Assembly (NCBI RefSeq): GCF_032854445.1 | Contig: NC_088301.1 | Span: 53,305,187 to 53,369,186, forward strand | Reading direction: 5' to 3' | Source of the DNA: Liolophura sinensis | Taxonomy: Eukaryota; Mollusca; Polyplacophora; Chitonida; Chitonidae | Length of the DNA: 64,000 bases | Shown here: in pieces, positions 1 to 12,981 of the stretch | How positions within the stretch are numbered: the first letter of the stretch is position 1 | Layout: each line of letters opens with the position of its first letter | Translations under genes and position numbers: made by a program | The notes under the pieces: generated by a model | What the model was told of the DNA's origin: nothing | Databases searched by the model: none | The model's input: only the letters and a program-made list of their open reading frames with translations

Positions 1-1300
1 GAAACCCCAGCAGAGTGTAAGATCTGCACGATTAATTCCCATTCCTGCTTTTGGTGAACCTTTTAGCAAGGTACCCATTGATTGCGTTGGTCCATTACCC
101 AGAACTTAGTCAGGATGCAAGTATCTTTTGACTATTATGGGTACAGCTACTAGGTTTCCGGAAGCTATCCCACTGAAACAGACAACTACTCCTCAGGCAG
201 TTAATAGTCTATGACAGTTTTTCATCAGGTATGGTTTACCTATGGAAACACAATGTGGCCAGGGTCAAATTGTATTCTAGGCTTATTTCAGGAAGTTATG
301 TATCTGCTGAGGATTAAGCTGCTAAAATCCACACCTTATCACTGTCAATCCCGCGGGACTTGAAAAGATACCACCAAACCATGAAGAGTGCTGTACGAGC
401 ATATTGTATAGAATATCCTGAACACTGGGACAAGGGGATTTTTGTATTGTATTTGCATATGTATTGTTTGCCACTAGGGCTACTCCTAATGAGTCCACTG
501 GGATTAGTCCATTTGAGTTGGTGTATGGTCATGAGGTTAGAGGTTGCGTTGGTCCATTACCCAGAACTAAGTCAGGATGCAAGTATCTTTTGACTATTAT
601 GGGTATAGCTACTAGATTTCCGGAAGCCATCCCACTGAAATAGATAACTTCGCCTCAGAAAGTTAATAGTCTATGACAGTTTTTCACCAGGTATGGTTTA
701 CCAGGGGTCAAATTATTTCAGATAGTTATGTTTCAGCTGAGGATTAAGCACCTTAAATGCACAGCTTAGTGGTGTACGGTCATGAGGTTAGAAGTCCTTG
801 AGCTTTGACGAAGGTCAGAAGGGAATTTATTACAGAATATTTCCCAGTTTCGGTATAGGCCTGGGAGATAACTCGTGCTAATGCGAAGGCCTCTCAGGCG
901 AAAATGAAGCTATCCTACGACAAGAAGGCTAAACAAAGAAGATTTCTCCTAGGGATCATGTTCTAGTTTTGCTGTCCATACTCATGGACCGCTTAAGGCC
1001 AAGATTAATGGACCGCATCAGGTGGTGAAAGACGTTAACGATGTTAACTACATTATTAGCACACCTGATCACAGGAAAACTGAATGAGTATGTCACATTA
1101 ATATGCTCAAGAAGTACAATTCCCGTGACGCAAGTCAGCCTGTAGGTGTGGCCAGCAAAGTAGTAAATCATGTAGAGGAGAGTGGTGAGTTGTCTACTAC
1201 ATGTACTGAGCCCAAAGAGCCATGTAGCTTTCAAGTTGATTTGTTAGAATCTAAGTTGGATAACTCACGAGCAATTTAGATGAAAGGTCAAGTCATCTTT
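1..1300 (+). pseudogene. Retrotransposon integrase fragment, partly duplicated
   Basis: The frame from about 69 reads IDCVGPLP, then KYLLTIMGTATRFPEAIPLK, which is typical of the integrase catalytic core including the first acidic residue. In-frame stops occur near 102 and 210, and the second acidic motif is spoiled. The motif PFELVYGHEV follows at about 510-540. The segment from about 84 recurs from about 543 (same core, second copy shorter), so the core has been tandemly duplicated. The C-terminal SH3-like part is visible at about 1021-1130, reading VNYIISTPDHRKTE, a stop, then VCHINMLKKY. Downstream up to about 1380 is a linker that leads into RT. It is non-functional. Confidence 0.75.
84..800 (+). 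repeat. Tandem duplication inside the integrase core
   Basis: The stretch starting GTTGGTCCATTACCCAGAAC at about 88 recurs at about 548 with only scattered differences over at least 150 bp. The end of the unit (tgtatggtcatgaggttaga) at about 521 also recurs at about 773. The second copy lacks a short piece present in the first around 240-265. This is most simply a local tandem duplication of about 460 bp followed by a deletion. Confidence 0.75.
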
Positions 1301-1379
1301 CTAAGTTAGAGACAGGATATTTGTAAGTTGTTCGAGACTTATCCTAAGATATATTCGGAAGTAAAAAGTTGTACTAGTA

Positions 1380-2590
1380 CATGATGTAAATGTAGGAGAG
1401 GCTGTGCCTATCAAACAGCACCCCTCCTAAATAGTTACTACTACGAAGGGATTATAAAGCCTAGCCAGGGTGACTGGCGTTCACCATTTGTAGTTATCCC
1501 TAAGCCCGATGGTTCTATACGCTTATGGGTGGATTACAGAAAGATCAATACTGTAACCAATACGGATTTTTATCATATCCTATTCGTATTGAGAATTTAT
1601 ATTGCTGGGGTAGGAAATGCCAAGTTTATTACTAAGATTGATCTTCTTAAGGGTTACAGACAGGTATCTTTGACAGATAGGGATAAGGAGGTATCTGCCT
1701 TTGCTACTCCTTCGGGATTTTATCACTTTCGTGTCACACCGTTTGGCATGTAGTGCGGCGAGGTTTCAGTGGCTAACCAATAAGACTGGACTTTTCTACA
1801 GCCTACACCTGTGACATTTTTAACGTGAGTAACACGCGGGAAGACCATTGTAAACATCTGGAGAAAATATTCTCTAGATTGTCTGCATTAGGTTTAGTGA
1901 TTAATCTCGAGAAGACAGAATTTGTCAAAGGACAAGTGACATACCTTTGTCATGAGGTTGGCGGTGGACAGGTAGTCTCACGTTTAGCTAAAGTCAAAGC
2001 CACACTGGATTTATCAGTGGTAGCCTGTAAAAAAGACATTCTTAGAGTGCTTGGAGTGTGCGGTTTTCATAGCAAGTTTGTACCCAATTTCAGCGACGTT
2101 GCTGCTCCATTGACTCAGTTGCTTAAAACGAGTGTCAAGTTTGTGTGGTCGGATAAGTCAGTCAGCTTTTGATAGGTTAAAGACCATTCTATCTAATCCT
2201 CCTATTTTGAAAGCTTCAAATGTTAGCCGTTCTTTTAAGACGGCAGTGGACGTTAGTGACATCGGAGTAGGAGCTGTCTTACTCCAGGAAGGAGAGCATG
2301 GGATAGAACAGCTTGTGATTTACTTCTCTAGGAAGTTAAATAAACATCAAGAGTAGGAGGCATTAGGCCTTGTGCTGGCTGTACAGCATTTCGAAGTGTA
2401 TTTGACCAGTAGTTCTGGTAATGTTACTTTGTATACTGATCACAACCCTTTGGTGTTCTTAGAGAAGGTTAACAACAAAAAATCAGAGATTATTGCCATG
2501 GTCACTGACCTCACAGCCTTATGCTCTAGAAATTGTATATATTGCTGGTAAGGATAACATTGTGGTTGACATGCTATCCAGAGCTTGATT
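1380..2590 (+). pseudogene. Ty3/gypsy reverse transcriptase-RNase H, degenerate
   Basis: The RT signature runs from about 1500 (KPDGSIRL, DYRKINTVT) through FITKIDLLKGYRQV (motif A, Asp present) and FATPSGFYHFRVTPFGM at about 1705-1753. The frame then breaks. The next block carries the catalytic box at 1804-1815 as YTCD, so the first Asp of the usual YxDD has become Cys. RT thumb/connection sequence follows (EDHCKHLEKIF; FHSKFVPNFSDVAAPLTQLL). RNase H begins at about 2160 with FKTAVDVSDIGVGAVLLQ and continues with YFSRKLNKHQ, a stop, and TLYTDHNPLVFLEKV. The reading ends near DMLSRA at 2587. At least four frameshifts or stops make it inactive. Confidence 0.85.
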
Positions 2591-2728
2591 GACATTTGTG
2601 TATATATCTTTGTGTGTGTTCATATATCCCTTAAAACATCATTTTGTCATTATTGTATATATGTGCTACATTTAGTGATTGTAAAGATTACCGTACTTAT
2701 GTACAGTTATCTTTTCTTTAGGGGGAAG

Positions 2729-3441
2729 TGTTAGGTATACCGTCTGTAAACATTTTATTTTATTTTATTATTTTTTGTTCCTTGCACATTTTTCTCTCTG
2801 TGTAAGTTAAAGTCGAGCGTTCTTGAGGCTTCGGTGTTTGTGAGTTTATTGTCATTGTAAATAGAGTGTACATTCTGGAAATGCGTATTGGAGTTGTAAA
2901 CATGTTGATTAAACCACCCAGAATTTTCGTTTACGTTAGTCTATAAATATGAGCGACGCATTTTGTGAAGCTCGTAGTCATTCATTCAGGCGCAATTGTA
3001 AGCAGTCTTTTAATCAAGTCCATTTAAGAGCAGTATTTTTACTCCCATTCACTGTGAAGGATTTTTGCTGCGTGTGGAGATGTCGGCTTTCACGCTATTT
3101 TTGGAGACGTTTTGGAACTTGTATCGGTCAGTGTCTCTGTGTGCCATTACGTACATTTCATCTTAGTTTACCCTGAAAGTGACTTTGTGTATATTTCGGA
3201 GGAAACATACATCGACAGCTCGGCATCACGGACGTTACTGTCAACCCGACAAGTTACACACATTTACAAGCAGATGGGGAATAAACCACTTATCGGACTC
3301 TCATCCGTAGATTGAGGAACACATCTTAAATGTGGATTCTGTATTTACGTGGACCGACTCGGTGTATTATCGTCAGTTGTATTATTTGTCTATTTTGTTT
3401 TAATATATTTATTGAACTTATTCAGGCGTCTTCGTGTTTCA
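2729..3441 (+). repeat. 3' LTR of the gypsy-type element
   Basis: The LTR begins TG directly after the polypurine tract and is proposed to end at TTTCA (3437-3441), giving a TG...CA repeat of about 713 bp. An AATATA-type polyadenylation signal lies near 3402. The right boundary is supported by a second, inverted copy of the same last 30 bp at 3841-3870, which ends at the same place. Short open frames inside (for example 2949-3176) are incidental. The 5' LTR is outside the window, so the boundary is not proven. Confidence 0.6.
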
Positions 3442-6400
3442 TCGTGTTTTGTTTCATCTTGTGTAAGGCCTACCGCTGATCTTAGAGTTAGACAAGCCAT
3501 TTGATTTTCATCTGTGCTCTCCGTTACTGGTACCTTATACATCTAAAATTTCCTTTTCGAGAAAACATCAATAAATTTCAGTACATACGTAAAGTGTTAC
3601 TGTTCTGTCATTAGCAGAAGAGAATGCTTCATAATGAACATTTCTTGACAACTTCAAGCGACCAAGCCTTGAAATCTTAGCTGGAAAAACCTATGTCAAG
3701 GATATACTGTAATATCATCTGACAGAAAATATACACATCTCGATCTGTGTCCTTCAAGTGCAGCGATATATCGTGTATGTGGGTACGAGCTATAGATGTC
3801 TCTTCCTGATACCTGACACGGATCTATATCGTTATTTAAAGAAACACGAAGACGCCTGAATAAGTTCAATACTTATATCCGGACACATATGGAGGTGTGT
3901 CGACCAGGTAATCACAAGATGCACCTACAGGCAAGCAAACAGCAAACAGATGTACAGCATAACCTTCAGTATTCGGCCCTTTCGCTGCAGGTTTCGCCTA
4001 CTGGTTACATTTGAAATGTCATGGTAACCTAACCTTCACCGATGTACATATACATAGTTTTGTTTAAATGGTATGATGCATGGTACAAAGTAATACAATA
4101 CATCAGAAACCACATCTGATCATTCCAAAGGCTATCAGCTATTCCTTCGTCACAGACAACAAATAACGTCACTATGCACCGACGGAAGCCTGACTTGCAT
4201 AATTATAAACAACCACTGATACAGAGAGTTGAACCTATGTGTAGGCCGCCTTCACCGTTTCACCATTATCTACCAATACAGTACTTAAACAGTAAACTTT
4301 TCTACTGTATGCGAAACAAAGGCTTGAATTCCAAAGGCCCAAATGATTCCAGTACATATGCTCTGCTAAGTGTCCTAATTTACGGGATCGTCAGTTAAAT
4401 ATTTGAACACCTTATTTGGCCTTGGCAAAAAGTCAAGAAGTTTGGGATTAGCCACGTTAGCAAACTGGTTTAATATACAAAACACTGGGAGAAAGAAAAA
4501 CGTCAGAATACAGGCCATTGAACAATGATTACAACTAAACTGTTTAGTATCTTATTGTGACAATGTGTTACTTTTACTTAGTATATTTTCCGCTCATAGG
4601 TGTATTGTAGATACAGACATTGAATACACGGCTGGCGATCAGTATTTTGTTCAACTTAAAAAAAACATGTTTTTCTCTCACGATGCTGTTTTGTAAACGT
4701 TTCATTGTGGTGGATTATTGTCGTGACCTCCTTACAATGCACTGATGTCAAACAAAAAACGTGTTCGCCAATAAAAGGCGTGAATTAGCGGGAGATACAA
4801 CATCGCAAACGATATAGTGGGTAATGCAATCGAGGCCAGAATTATTTATTTTCACCGCTGTACATGTTAACAACGGTGAAAGCGACAAGTCAGTAAGGAC
4901 ATATAGGGGGCTCATAATACTATTCTTGAACCTCAGTTGTCCGATGAAGCGTCAGTTTTCATTTACTTTCGTGGAACTCGGTCATGGAAAAGACTCAGTA
5001 CATAGAGAATCAAATTCCATGGGAAGAGGAGTAGAGACGCCGGCATCTCGTCGCTGGTATAGCTGTTATAGATAATGAAATTCGTAAAGGAGAGACGAGA
5101 TGTCCAGGGGCCAACAGGAACACGCTAATTTGGATAAACAATACATTTTCTAGAAAAACATTGTTTGATACGTACATATCGCTTCTTGTGAATGAAGGGA
5201 CCAAGCTGACATTTACAAATGGAACAGATGTGCTACAACACATATATGACATATATGGAGGGCTACAATATCTACACGCTACATTCACCATTCATATATG
5301 TCAACCATTTAATGGGTATTTAACAATGACAATATTTCTTATTTAGAAATAAAGTAAGAACACATATTCAATAATGAGACACAGTTATCTCATGGAAGGA
5401 GAAGAGTATTGCAGAAGATGAGCTCCCAGTATTTTATCTTTGTAGGGCAGTTCTTGGCATCATGTTTTAAACCCATTATTTAGCGGACTTGAAGGACGGT
5501 GTTATACTATAGCTCGCTGTTTGAAAACTGCCAAATGCAACAGGACAAAAACAAAGTGAAGTTTGAAAGTGTGCAGATCTCTAAACGGTGTACAACATGT
5601 ATCGAGTGTTACCTATAAAATTATAATAGGTAGTCTCTATCTGTCTATCCACCAAAAGAATCCATGACAAAGTACTTTCTCTTTTGTCTTTTGGTACAAC
5701 TATCGACATGTATATGGGTTAACATATACAAGGTCATCATGAAAAAAAAGAGTTATGCTGTCTGTCTGCTAGCCTGTGAATGTATCGCCGTCATGATGCG
5801 AGAGAAAAAGCTTGGCATTTTTTATATTTACCGTAAACAAGTTGAATATATAACAACTTTTAAATGTGAATGCGGCGCACAAAACGACAGAAAAAACCGG
5901 GGGCTGCACTGCAACCCCAGGGTTTCTCTTTTATATTTCATACCCCTACAAATACACAGGAGACCCCCAGCATTTCCAAAATAATATTACTTTTTGAAGT
6001 CATATTTTATTGATAGAGAATGTGAAATAAAGAAAACACTTTCGGCATCTTCTAATGAAAAAAGAAACGTCGGTAAAATGTATTGTTATTTATATCATAC
6101 AACTTCAATGCAACATTTCCCTTTGCTTTTTGTTGGTTGTTTAGCTGAACTAATCCAGATGTGCTTCATAAACTGATGCTCCAGCACCACTGGTGTAAAT
6201 ATTTACCACATGCTAGCCGTAGTAAAGAGTGATGGGGAGCGAAGGTAAATAATAAATGAAAGGAAACACCGCAGTCTTGTCTCACTCTAGACTCCATCGA
6301 CTTCCGGACTCATATGGACAGTCCGGACACACTCTCTTTATTGTTCTAAATGAGAATAATAGATCGTCTGAGCGTTATAAAATCAACGTCGAAGCTCCCT

Positions 6401-7100
6401 TTTCACACATGTTTGCATAAGGTCAATGGAAGTAAATTCAAGCTTTGTTTCTTTTCTTCAGCGGCACACATGATGAAAAATGGGGTGAATATAGGTATGG
6501 GTTGAAAATTTTGCACAGAATCAACACGTTCTTTATTAGTGGAGGGAGACGACAAGGGCCTTAAGTTACTACTATTTATGCATTTACATGAACAGAGCTA
6601 CCACTGTCATCAATGCTCTCGTCTATAATTATATTATTACCAAGTAACCTTATTATGATAAGACATTACACCTTTACTGAGTACAACCCTTAAACAGATA
6701 CATCATTTTATGCGAATGGTTTGTTCTGTTTCACCTGGAGTAAGCATATGAAATAAATAAATAAACAGATCAGTTATACCCCAGATAAGTCTAGTAAACA
6801 TTTGCACTTCTCTAGTTCTTTTGTTTATCTGAAATCTCTTTGTAATATTTGTGACCTTGTCGAGCCTGGGCTGTGTGTAAGAAGCTTGTTGTGAATCAAG
6901 GCCGTCGTGGTTCTCCATGCGTAAGGATTACCCATGGACAAGTCTCTGGTAAATGTTTATTGCCTCCTTAAACCACTTATCTATAAACTGCACACCACTG
7001 CTTTAGCAGACCTCTGCCCGTGCAGCCAGAGTATGCTTTATATTCATGTAAACAAAAAACAGACTTAGTCTATGTATATTTTCTCCCGGTTTTTAAGACC
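3442..7100. other. No gene recognised
   Basis: Apart from the 30-bp inverted LTR end this stretch shows only short open frames (longest about 106 codons, at 5664-5984) with no motif I recognise. Composition is AT-rich and ordinary for intergenic or intronic animal DNA. Confidence 0.5.
3841..3870 (-). repeat. Inverted copy of LTR terminus
   Basis: This 30-bp segment is the exact reverse complement of 3411-3440, the proposed 3' end of the LTR. It may be the remnant of another LTR in the opposite orientation, or it may form a large stem with the LTR end across about 400 bp. Confidence 0.7.
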
Positions 7101-7460
7101 TTACTCTGTTTGAATGCTTTAATTACTTGTTGCAACATAATGCTTTAAAACGTTTTTGATATCTTTTCTAGTTTTAAAGATATTAGTAAAAGAATATCAA
7201 AGTTTCCAAAACTTTTGAATTTTTTGAAAATTTTACACTTAAATGATCAGAAAAAATCTAAGATGAATAGTAAAAATCTGTAGAACATTTTTTTTATTTA
7301 TAACAGTAAACTATGAACTTAAACAAAATTTTTAAAATATTCAAAATTGGTGAAAATGCAACATGTTAGCTTCATTAAATCGAAAGTAAGATAAATTTTC
7401 AAAGTCTTTTTGAAATCAGGTTTCTTTTACCTTGCAGAATATATTTATTTTATTCGATCG
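7100..7460. other. Very AT-rich stretch
   Basis: Dense runs of A and T with many TTTTGAA and AAAATTTT words. No repeat unit or gene is visible. It could be matrix-attachment-like or simply decayed DNA. Confidence 0.4.
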
Positions 7461-9880
7461 ATATTTTGGGCTATAGAAGGCACAAAGCTAAACTTCGCTT
7501 AAGGGGGGCTCTAGTATCAGTGATTTATTTGACACAAATACTGACGCTTACAAGCGAGGCCATGGTGGATACCCAAAATTTCTGTTCAGTGTCACGTTCG
7601 TGTATTTATCACTTTATGAATGAGCTCAGAGTTGTCAAATGCGCGATTCTTAACCACGGATTACATAAAGGACACTTTAACATGCGGCTGAAGTAATATC
7701 CTATGTCAGAGCTGAGGGCTACGTAAGTAAGGCTGGCCGAGATAGGGTGCGTGGGAGGAGGTTCCGCTAGTCGTCTTGGTGAGCAGAAAATCGCTCACAT
7801 GAAAGGTGTTGGACAGGTGCGACTATTAAGTCTTTCATGGGCAAAACAGTTCGATCGTCCTCAAAGGCAGTCGGGGCCGCTTGCTCGTTCATCATACTCA
7901 AGTCGTCGATAATTAAGGCGGATGAAAGGCAAATAATAGATGGAAATAACTATCTTTAAACGCCATTGCACGAGCCTCGTCTTTCTTCTGAAGGCTCTTT
8001 CCTGTGAATGAACCGCTGAAGAATGTCAGCATACTTACTTCAATCGGCCGTGGGCTCTGAGTTAGGTCTCAGTAAAGCTGAAATATCACCACAGTTTTTA
8101 CAGATACAATAACGAGATGTTGATTATTCCTTGTTTTTTGACAAAGTAGAGCACACTTTAAGTGGACATTATACAACCTGCAACTCGACTAGGGTGTTCA
8201 GATAAAGACAATGGCTTGGCAACATTGCGCAAGAGGGAAGGTAAAATAATTAACAATAAGGAGAAACTTCCGATGTCCCATTCCGTTATATAGCCATCAT
8301 CGGATGTTGACATTGGCATAAAACTAGGAAATTACTGACTCATTGTTTTTAGTCACCTTTCATTACCAATCTGTGCATGTCCATACGCATTTGTGTGATT
8401 AGTAAATGTTTTTCAAGCTACTTATCTCTTGTACAAATTAATTCACGTTAGCTTAGTGGACATTCTTTTTTGTACACCGGGCTGATCCACTGATAAGATT
8501 CCTTCCCCCATCACTAAGCCACACAAAGCTGTGCTCTAATTCTTGCAGCAGGGCTGATTGATTCACGCACCTTCACTGTTTTTGGGGTTAATGGTGACAA
8601 TAACCCGTGGATAGGTCTCGTTTGCTCATTAATCCGAGATTGCTCTGGGGTTAGGTTTTGCAGAATTTTGTTTGGCCATGTGTGGCCCCAAACCGACGTC
8701 TAATCGAGCTCCATTTAAAAAGCTGATTTATATTGCTCATAGGGACATACCTTGCCTTCCATTTATGTGATAAACATATCAAGGCCTTTGTTTTACTTCG
8801 CACTCCAAACTTCACCAACCATGAAACTGTGCGCCGTCGCGTATGTGAAAGATATCTGCAACACGGTGTTAATACTAACTTAAACTACAAAACATCAGCT
8901 TATTTTGGTTACTGACAGCCTTTTTTCCTTCAAACAACAGTAGATATCTCAAGATGTTTTTGATCTTATATCATAAATGTAAAACGTACAAAGTACAAGG
9001 ATCATGATAATTCAAGCCGTAGGTGTGAGTTCCGCTAGCTGAAAAAATATCATGACCATTTCCATTAAAATAGGGAATTATCTTCTGTCTGACAGTCAGT
9101 TATGTTGGTTTTAAACCTTTTTTTTACATTAACGATTGAAACATTCTGAGTTTACAATTTCAAATTGTTAATAGTGGTAAAAAGGTATTTGCTTACCGGA
9201 GGAGAGGGCAATCCTTGGAAGGCCACCCAAGTCATTAAAGTGAATGAAGATTCGAGCCCCTCTACTCTATTTATTAGCGCCAATCTGCTATAAAACAGAG
9301 AGGTACACTTGAATAACAAATTTAACAAGTATCATAATTTAAGGTTTTGGAAAATCACAGAACGCTTCACTGGCGCTGTGGGATTCAAGGGCTTTCGTGG
9401 TCTTGTTAGCCCCTGGACCTTCGCCTTTTCGTTTGGGCTTCTTTCCGAATAAGTTGAAAGCGTTACACAGAACTTCAAACAGAGACAGCCGTATAAAGTA
9501 TAATTTGGGTCTTTGCAAAATATGCCAATATAGGACATGTATTATGACTTGCACGCTTGATGTTGTTATGGGTTCTCTTTTTAACGCCATCTAAGTTCAA
9601 GACCTTCGGAAGCCTTGGCGGCCCAGGTTCTTTGCTTTATTGTGATGGGACACTGTTCCTCCCATACTCTTCTAAAGCTGAGGCGCGTAGCCTTCCGTCT
9701 ACCATCTCTGCTGAAAGAGCCCCCAAATCGGGTACAACAGATGGCTAATTAACATAAACAAGAATAGAAACGACAGTACCAAAGTAAGCCGTAACATGTT
9801 GTGGGAAGTGAAAATGTGGATGCGAGCTAATTTTCACCAAATTCGTTCACAGACATCGAGTTGTAAATATGATATAATTA
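7461..9880. other. Unassigned; small open frames on both strands at 9330-9750
   Basis: Nothing recognisable at 7461-9330. At 9330-9750, which is more GC-rich than its surroundings, overlapping open frames occur on both strands (minus 9339-9590 of 83 codons, plus 9397-9594 and 9557-9748). A lysine-rich tract on the minus strand (KKPKRKGEG) could belong to an exon, but no splice structure or family is evident. Confidence 0.25.
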
Positions 9881-10175
9881 CAGAAGTACAGCATAGAGAG
9901 TATAACCAGAGCAGCGACGACAGAGTGATACCTGGCAAATGGTCACACTTAACCGGTGGAATACGGCACCTTGTCAATTTACATCAGTCAGGGTTTTATT
10001 CTAATTGATCACGTAAATGCTTAAACAGTAGCAAATCACAGGCCTCCTAGCTCCATGACTTAAGCATAATTAGGTAAAAAAAATGTGAGGTGATGTTAAT
10101 TGCATTTTTTTAGATGTCACTGGTTTAAAATTACTCAAAACGCTCTGTCGTCTATAACATTTAACATATCAAACC
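9880..10175 (+). repeat. R2 interspersed repeat, copy 1
   Basis: It shares with 21275-21560 and 62935-63215 the blocks AGAGCAGCGA, a gcaaatggtcacac-like block, AGGGTTTTATTCTAA and gtgatgttaattgca in the same order. No coding potential is evident. The family looks non-autonomous and is about 300 bp long. Confidence 0.7.
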
Positions 10176-10224
10176 GAACCTCGGGGAGTCCACCAACAGA
10201 AACCTGGTTTATGCAGGAATAACA

Positions 10225-10345
10225 ATATAATTAAAGACGTACAACATAGAGAGTAAACCCAGAGCAGCGACGACAGTGTGATATCTGGCAAATGGTCGCA
10301 CGTTACTGGTGAAATAAGCCGTTTTGTTTGTCATATTTAACATTT
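10225..10345 (+). repeat. R2 interspersed repeat, partial copy 2
   Basis: The block from acaacatagagagtaaaccc through agcagcgacgacagtgtgat to gtgaaataagccg closely matches the first 120 bp of R2 copy 1, only about 340 bp upstream. It is truncated after about 120 bp. Confidence 0.7.
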
Positions 10346-12860
10346 AATATTAAGACAATGTAAAGGATAATTCCATCTGTGGGCAATCGATGAAACCAGG
10401 TATTGCTAAAGCAGTTTTTATTTCGTTGAAAATGCTTGAATCGGCAGTCGACATTTGTACCCCCAGGCCTGAACCATCCTACGCCCCTGTATTGTCTCGT
10501 ACAACGTTGTATTATACGAGTACATACTTCAAGATTTTGATTCTTTTGGAAGCCCGTTTGACATGCCTTGCTCCGTCACATGGCGGAGAGGTGCCTCCAA
10601 GGTATTATCAAGGTAGATAAGCATGATAGCCGCTCAATATTCGTAGTCAGCTGTGTTTGATAGACTTGCCACGTAGCTGTGCTCTGTAAACGTTATGGGG
10701 AATGTGGTAAAATAAGCTGAGCCTTCCTCTGGATATTCCAGTGGGACTCGGTTGGTAAAGCGTTTAACGTCTATTTGGCATCGAGCTTTGATGGGCAGCT
10801 AACAAACTCATGCAGCCTTGGGGTTTAGGATACATGTTTGGGCATGGTGTATAGGATGCCATTGCCGGAAATTTTCTTTTTCCCCGTTTCTCATATACTC
10901 CTAACGGTAGCGTATGATCGAAGTTTAACAGTTATGCGTTCTCTAGGAAGAGAACAGATCAGAGCACAAAGTTGTATTGGTGTGCCAAGAACGACATGTG
11001 TAAAGGTAGCTTGTTGTCATGTCATACACTTTCCTTCAAAATGACAGGTATTATCGGAGATACTTCGGACGGATACATTAAGAACCACAGATAATTCGAT
11101 CCGCGTTCCTCCAAAGCAACTGTTCAGTTGCTATGTCATTCGGCACTAGGGGATGATCGATTACCATAGCGTCGATTTTGACCATTTCCTGACAGTCTAG
11201 CTTGCTGTCTTCCAGACAGACTACCTCATCCTTTGACAAATGAAATGAGGAGGGTCTGTTTATGGACAGAAATTTCTAAGGTATCAAACGTTTATGTCAT
11301 GCAACCGTCCCTTTCTCGGGATGGTCCGTTTGTGCTTGTAGTATTTAAGTCGGAGCGATCAAGATTCATCACTTCAAGAAGAGCGGACTGGAGAAGAAGC
11401 TGAACACACTCCTCCGCTGTCCCCCAGGCACTGCGCACACATTTTCGTTTCCGTGAAAGGGAAAGGAATCGTTTTGGATGAACACAATTCTTATTCGCGT
11501 TACCCTATCCCGCATGGAATGCCTATGACCATTTGATACGAACAATACGTCAAGGGCCCTGGTTCGCAAACTCCAAAGCGACAGATACGTAATGAATTAT
11601 GAATCAAGGTTGTAAGTGTTTGTCACCGTTGCCTTTACACTGCACTCAAATAATCCTTTTCAACTGATTTAAATCGCCTTCAACAGGCGGATGTATTCAT
11701 AACAAGCGTGCAGTGTTTGTGCAGAGAATGGTGCATTTATTATTTCTGGCCGGTAATGAGAATTTACCGGCAGAACTGTGTCGTCGACTTGGCGTTATCG
11801 ATACGGGCTGCCTTCGTTACCACCGTGTATTTACCTAATGTCCTTTTCAGGTCGTATCAGATATCATTATTAATTCTAGGGAGGAACGGACTAGCGCCAG
11901 CTCGCCCCCGCACCTATAGATTTAACCGTCAGAACTCCGAGGTAACACATGTCGAGGGTTTCTAGCAATTGGAAGACAAACGATGTAAACAAGGTTTATC
12001 TGTCACATCTTCCATCACATGTAAGCCAGTCCTTACGGTCTACAGGCGTGTTATTGGAACTGTTCAGCCGGGACAAAAAAATTCAGCGTTAACAAAGATG
12101 CTAATTGAAATCTAGGTATAAAAATAATTCCCTTCAAGTCTCAGTGTAATCGATGACGTTTCAATAAGGAGCCGGGGATAATTAGCCAAAAATAGCCAGA
12201 CCTATGTCATTCCACGGAGGATCTCCCCACCTTATTGGATTCCCTATTTGAACGCCATGATTCGAATCGAGAAATTTCACGGCTCGGGCGATAATCGTTG
12301 TTTATAAACGGCAAACTTTTGATTTTCCCGCTTAATGACTTGGCTTGCATTTGTTTAGTCCTGGTAGCTCACTAAAATAGAAACGCTTTAGTGCAGAGTG
12401 ATATTACCATGAGAAAATATATACTTGGGCGGTGACAGCAAGGGCAACATTATTGTACCACCCATTGTACGACATATCCGCATATTTAACGCCAGTGAAA
12501 AGTTTCAATGATTTAACTAGAATGAATGCTTATTGAATGTTAACTGGTATATCATTTGTTATGCTAACTGGCTTACGATCAATTTGTTTCCGCTGTGAAT
12601 TATTTATGGCTGGTTTTACCCGTGCTGTGTTTAGCGCAATTAACACGTAATTATATATCCCAACAAGTAGATGTATTCCCATGTATTTCATTTGCGGTTA
12701 GTTGAAATTATCGCGGTTGTTCGATGACAAAAACCGCGAAATGAGCTGTGTTCTTATACCATGGAGGCTGGTAGGATTTGTGGGCGTTCATACCTTATAT
12801 TTTCCGCTGTACAGCGCACAGGATACTCAAAGACTACTGACCGTGCGACTAGCTCAGTTG
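10346..12860. other. No gene recognised; region upstream of the protease gene
   Basis: Only short open frames are present (for example 11708-11965, 85 codons) and none carries a known motif. The last several hundred bases may include the promoter and 5' UTR of the protease gene. I cannot pick out a convincing TATA box or initiator. Confidence 0.35.
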
Positions 12861-12981
12861 AATGACCGTGAATGAGTGGCTCTGGAGTGGGAGGTCTTCA
12901 GGACAGCAGGACAGGGGGCTTGGTGTTTGTCGAGTGCAGAGAAAAGAACAAACTCTCGCCACTCTCTTCACTCCTAAGGCC

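Larger units (their letters stand above)
1..3441 (+). mobile_element. Decayed Ty3/gypsy-type LTR retrotransposon, 3' portion (integrase-RT-RNase H-LTR)
   Basis: Reading left to right there are integrase core fragments, an integrase C-terminal region, reverse transcriptase, RNase H, a polypurine tract (GGGGGAAG at 2721-2728) and an LTR starting TGTTAGG at 2729. All are on the plus strand. The element enters from beyond the window's left edge, so gag, protease and the 5' LTR cannot be seen. Every coding part has stops or frameshifts, so the copy is dead. RT and RNase H residues place it in Ty3/gypsy, yet integrase lies 5' of RT, an order known from Gmr1-like gypsy elements. The alternative is two overlapping partial copies, but I see no LTR between integrase and RT. 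Confidence 0.8.

Noticed and set aside
1825-2172. Ty1/copia classification suggested by the integrase-RT order
   Set aside because: RT and RNase H motifs (FATPSGFYHFRVTPFGM, TLYTDHNPLVFL) are of Ty3/gypsy type. Order alone does not make it copia.
2949-3315. Two short plus-strand open frames
   Set aside because: They lie inside the LTR and have no homology that I recognise.
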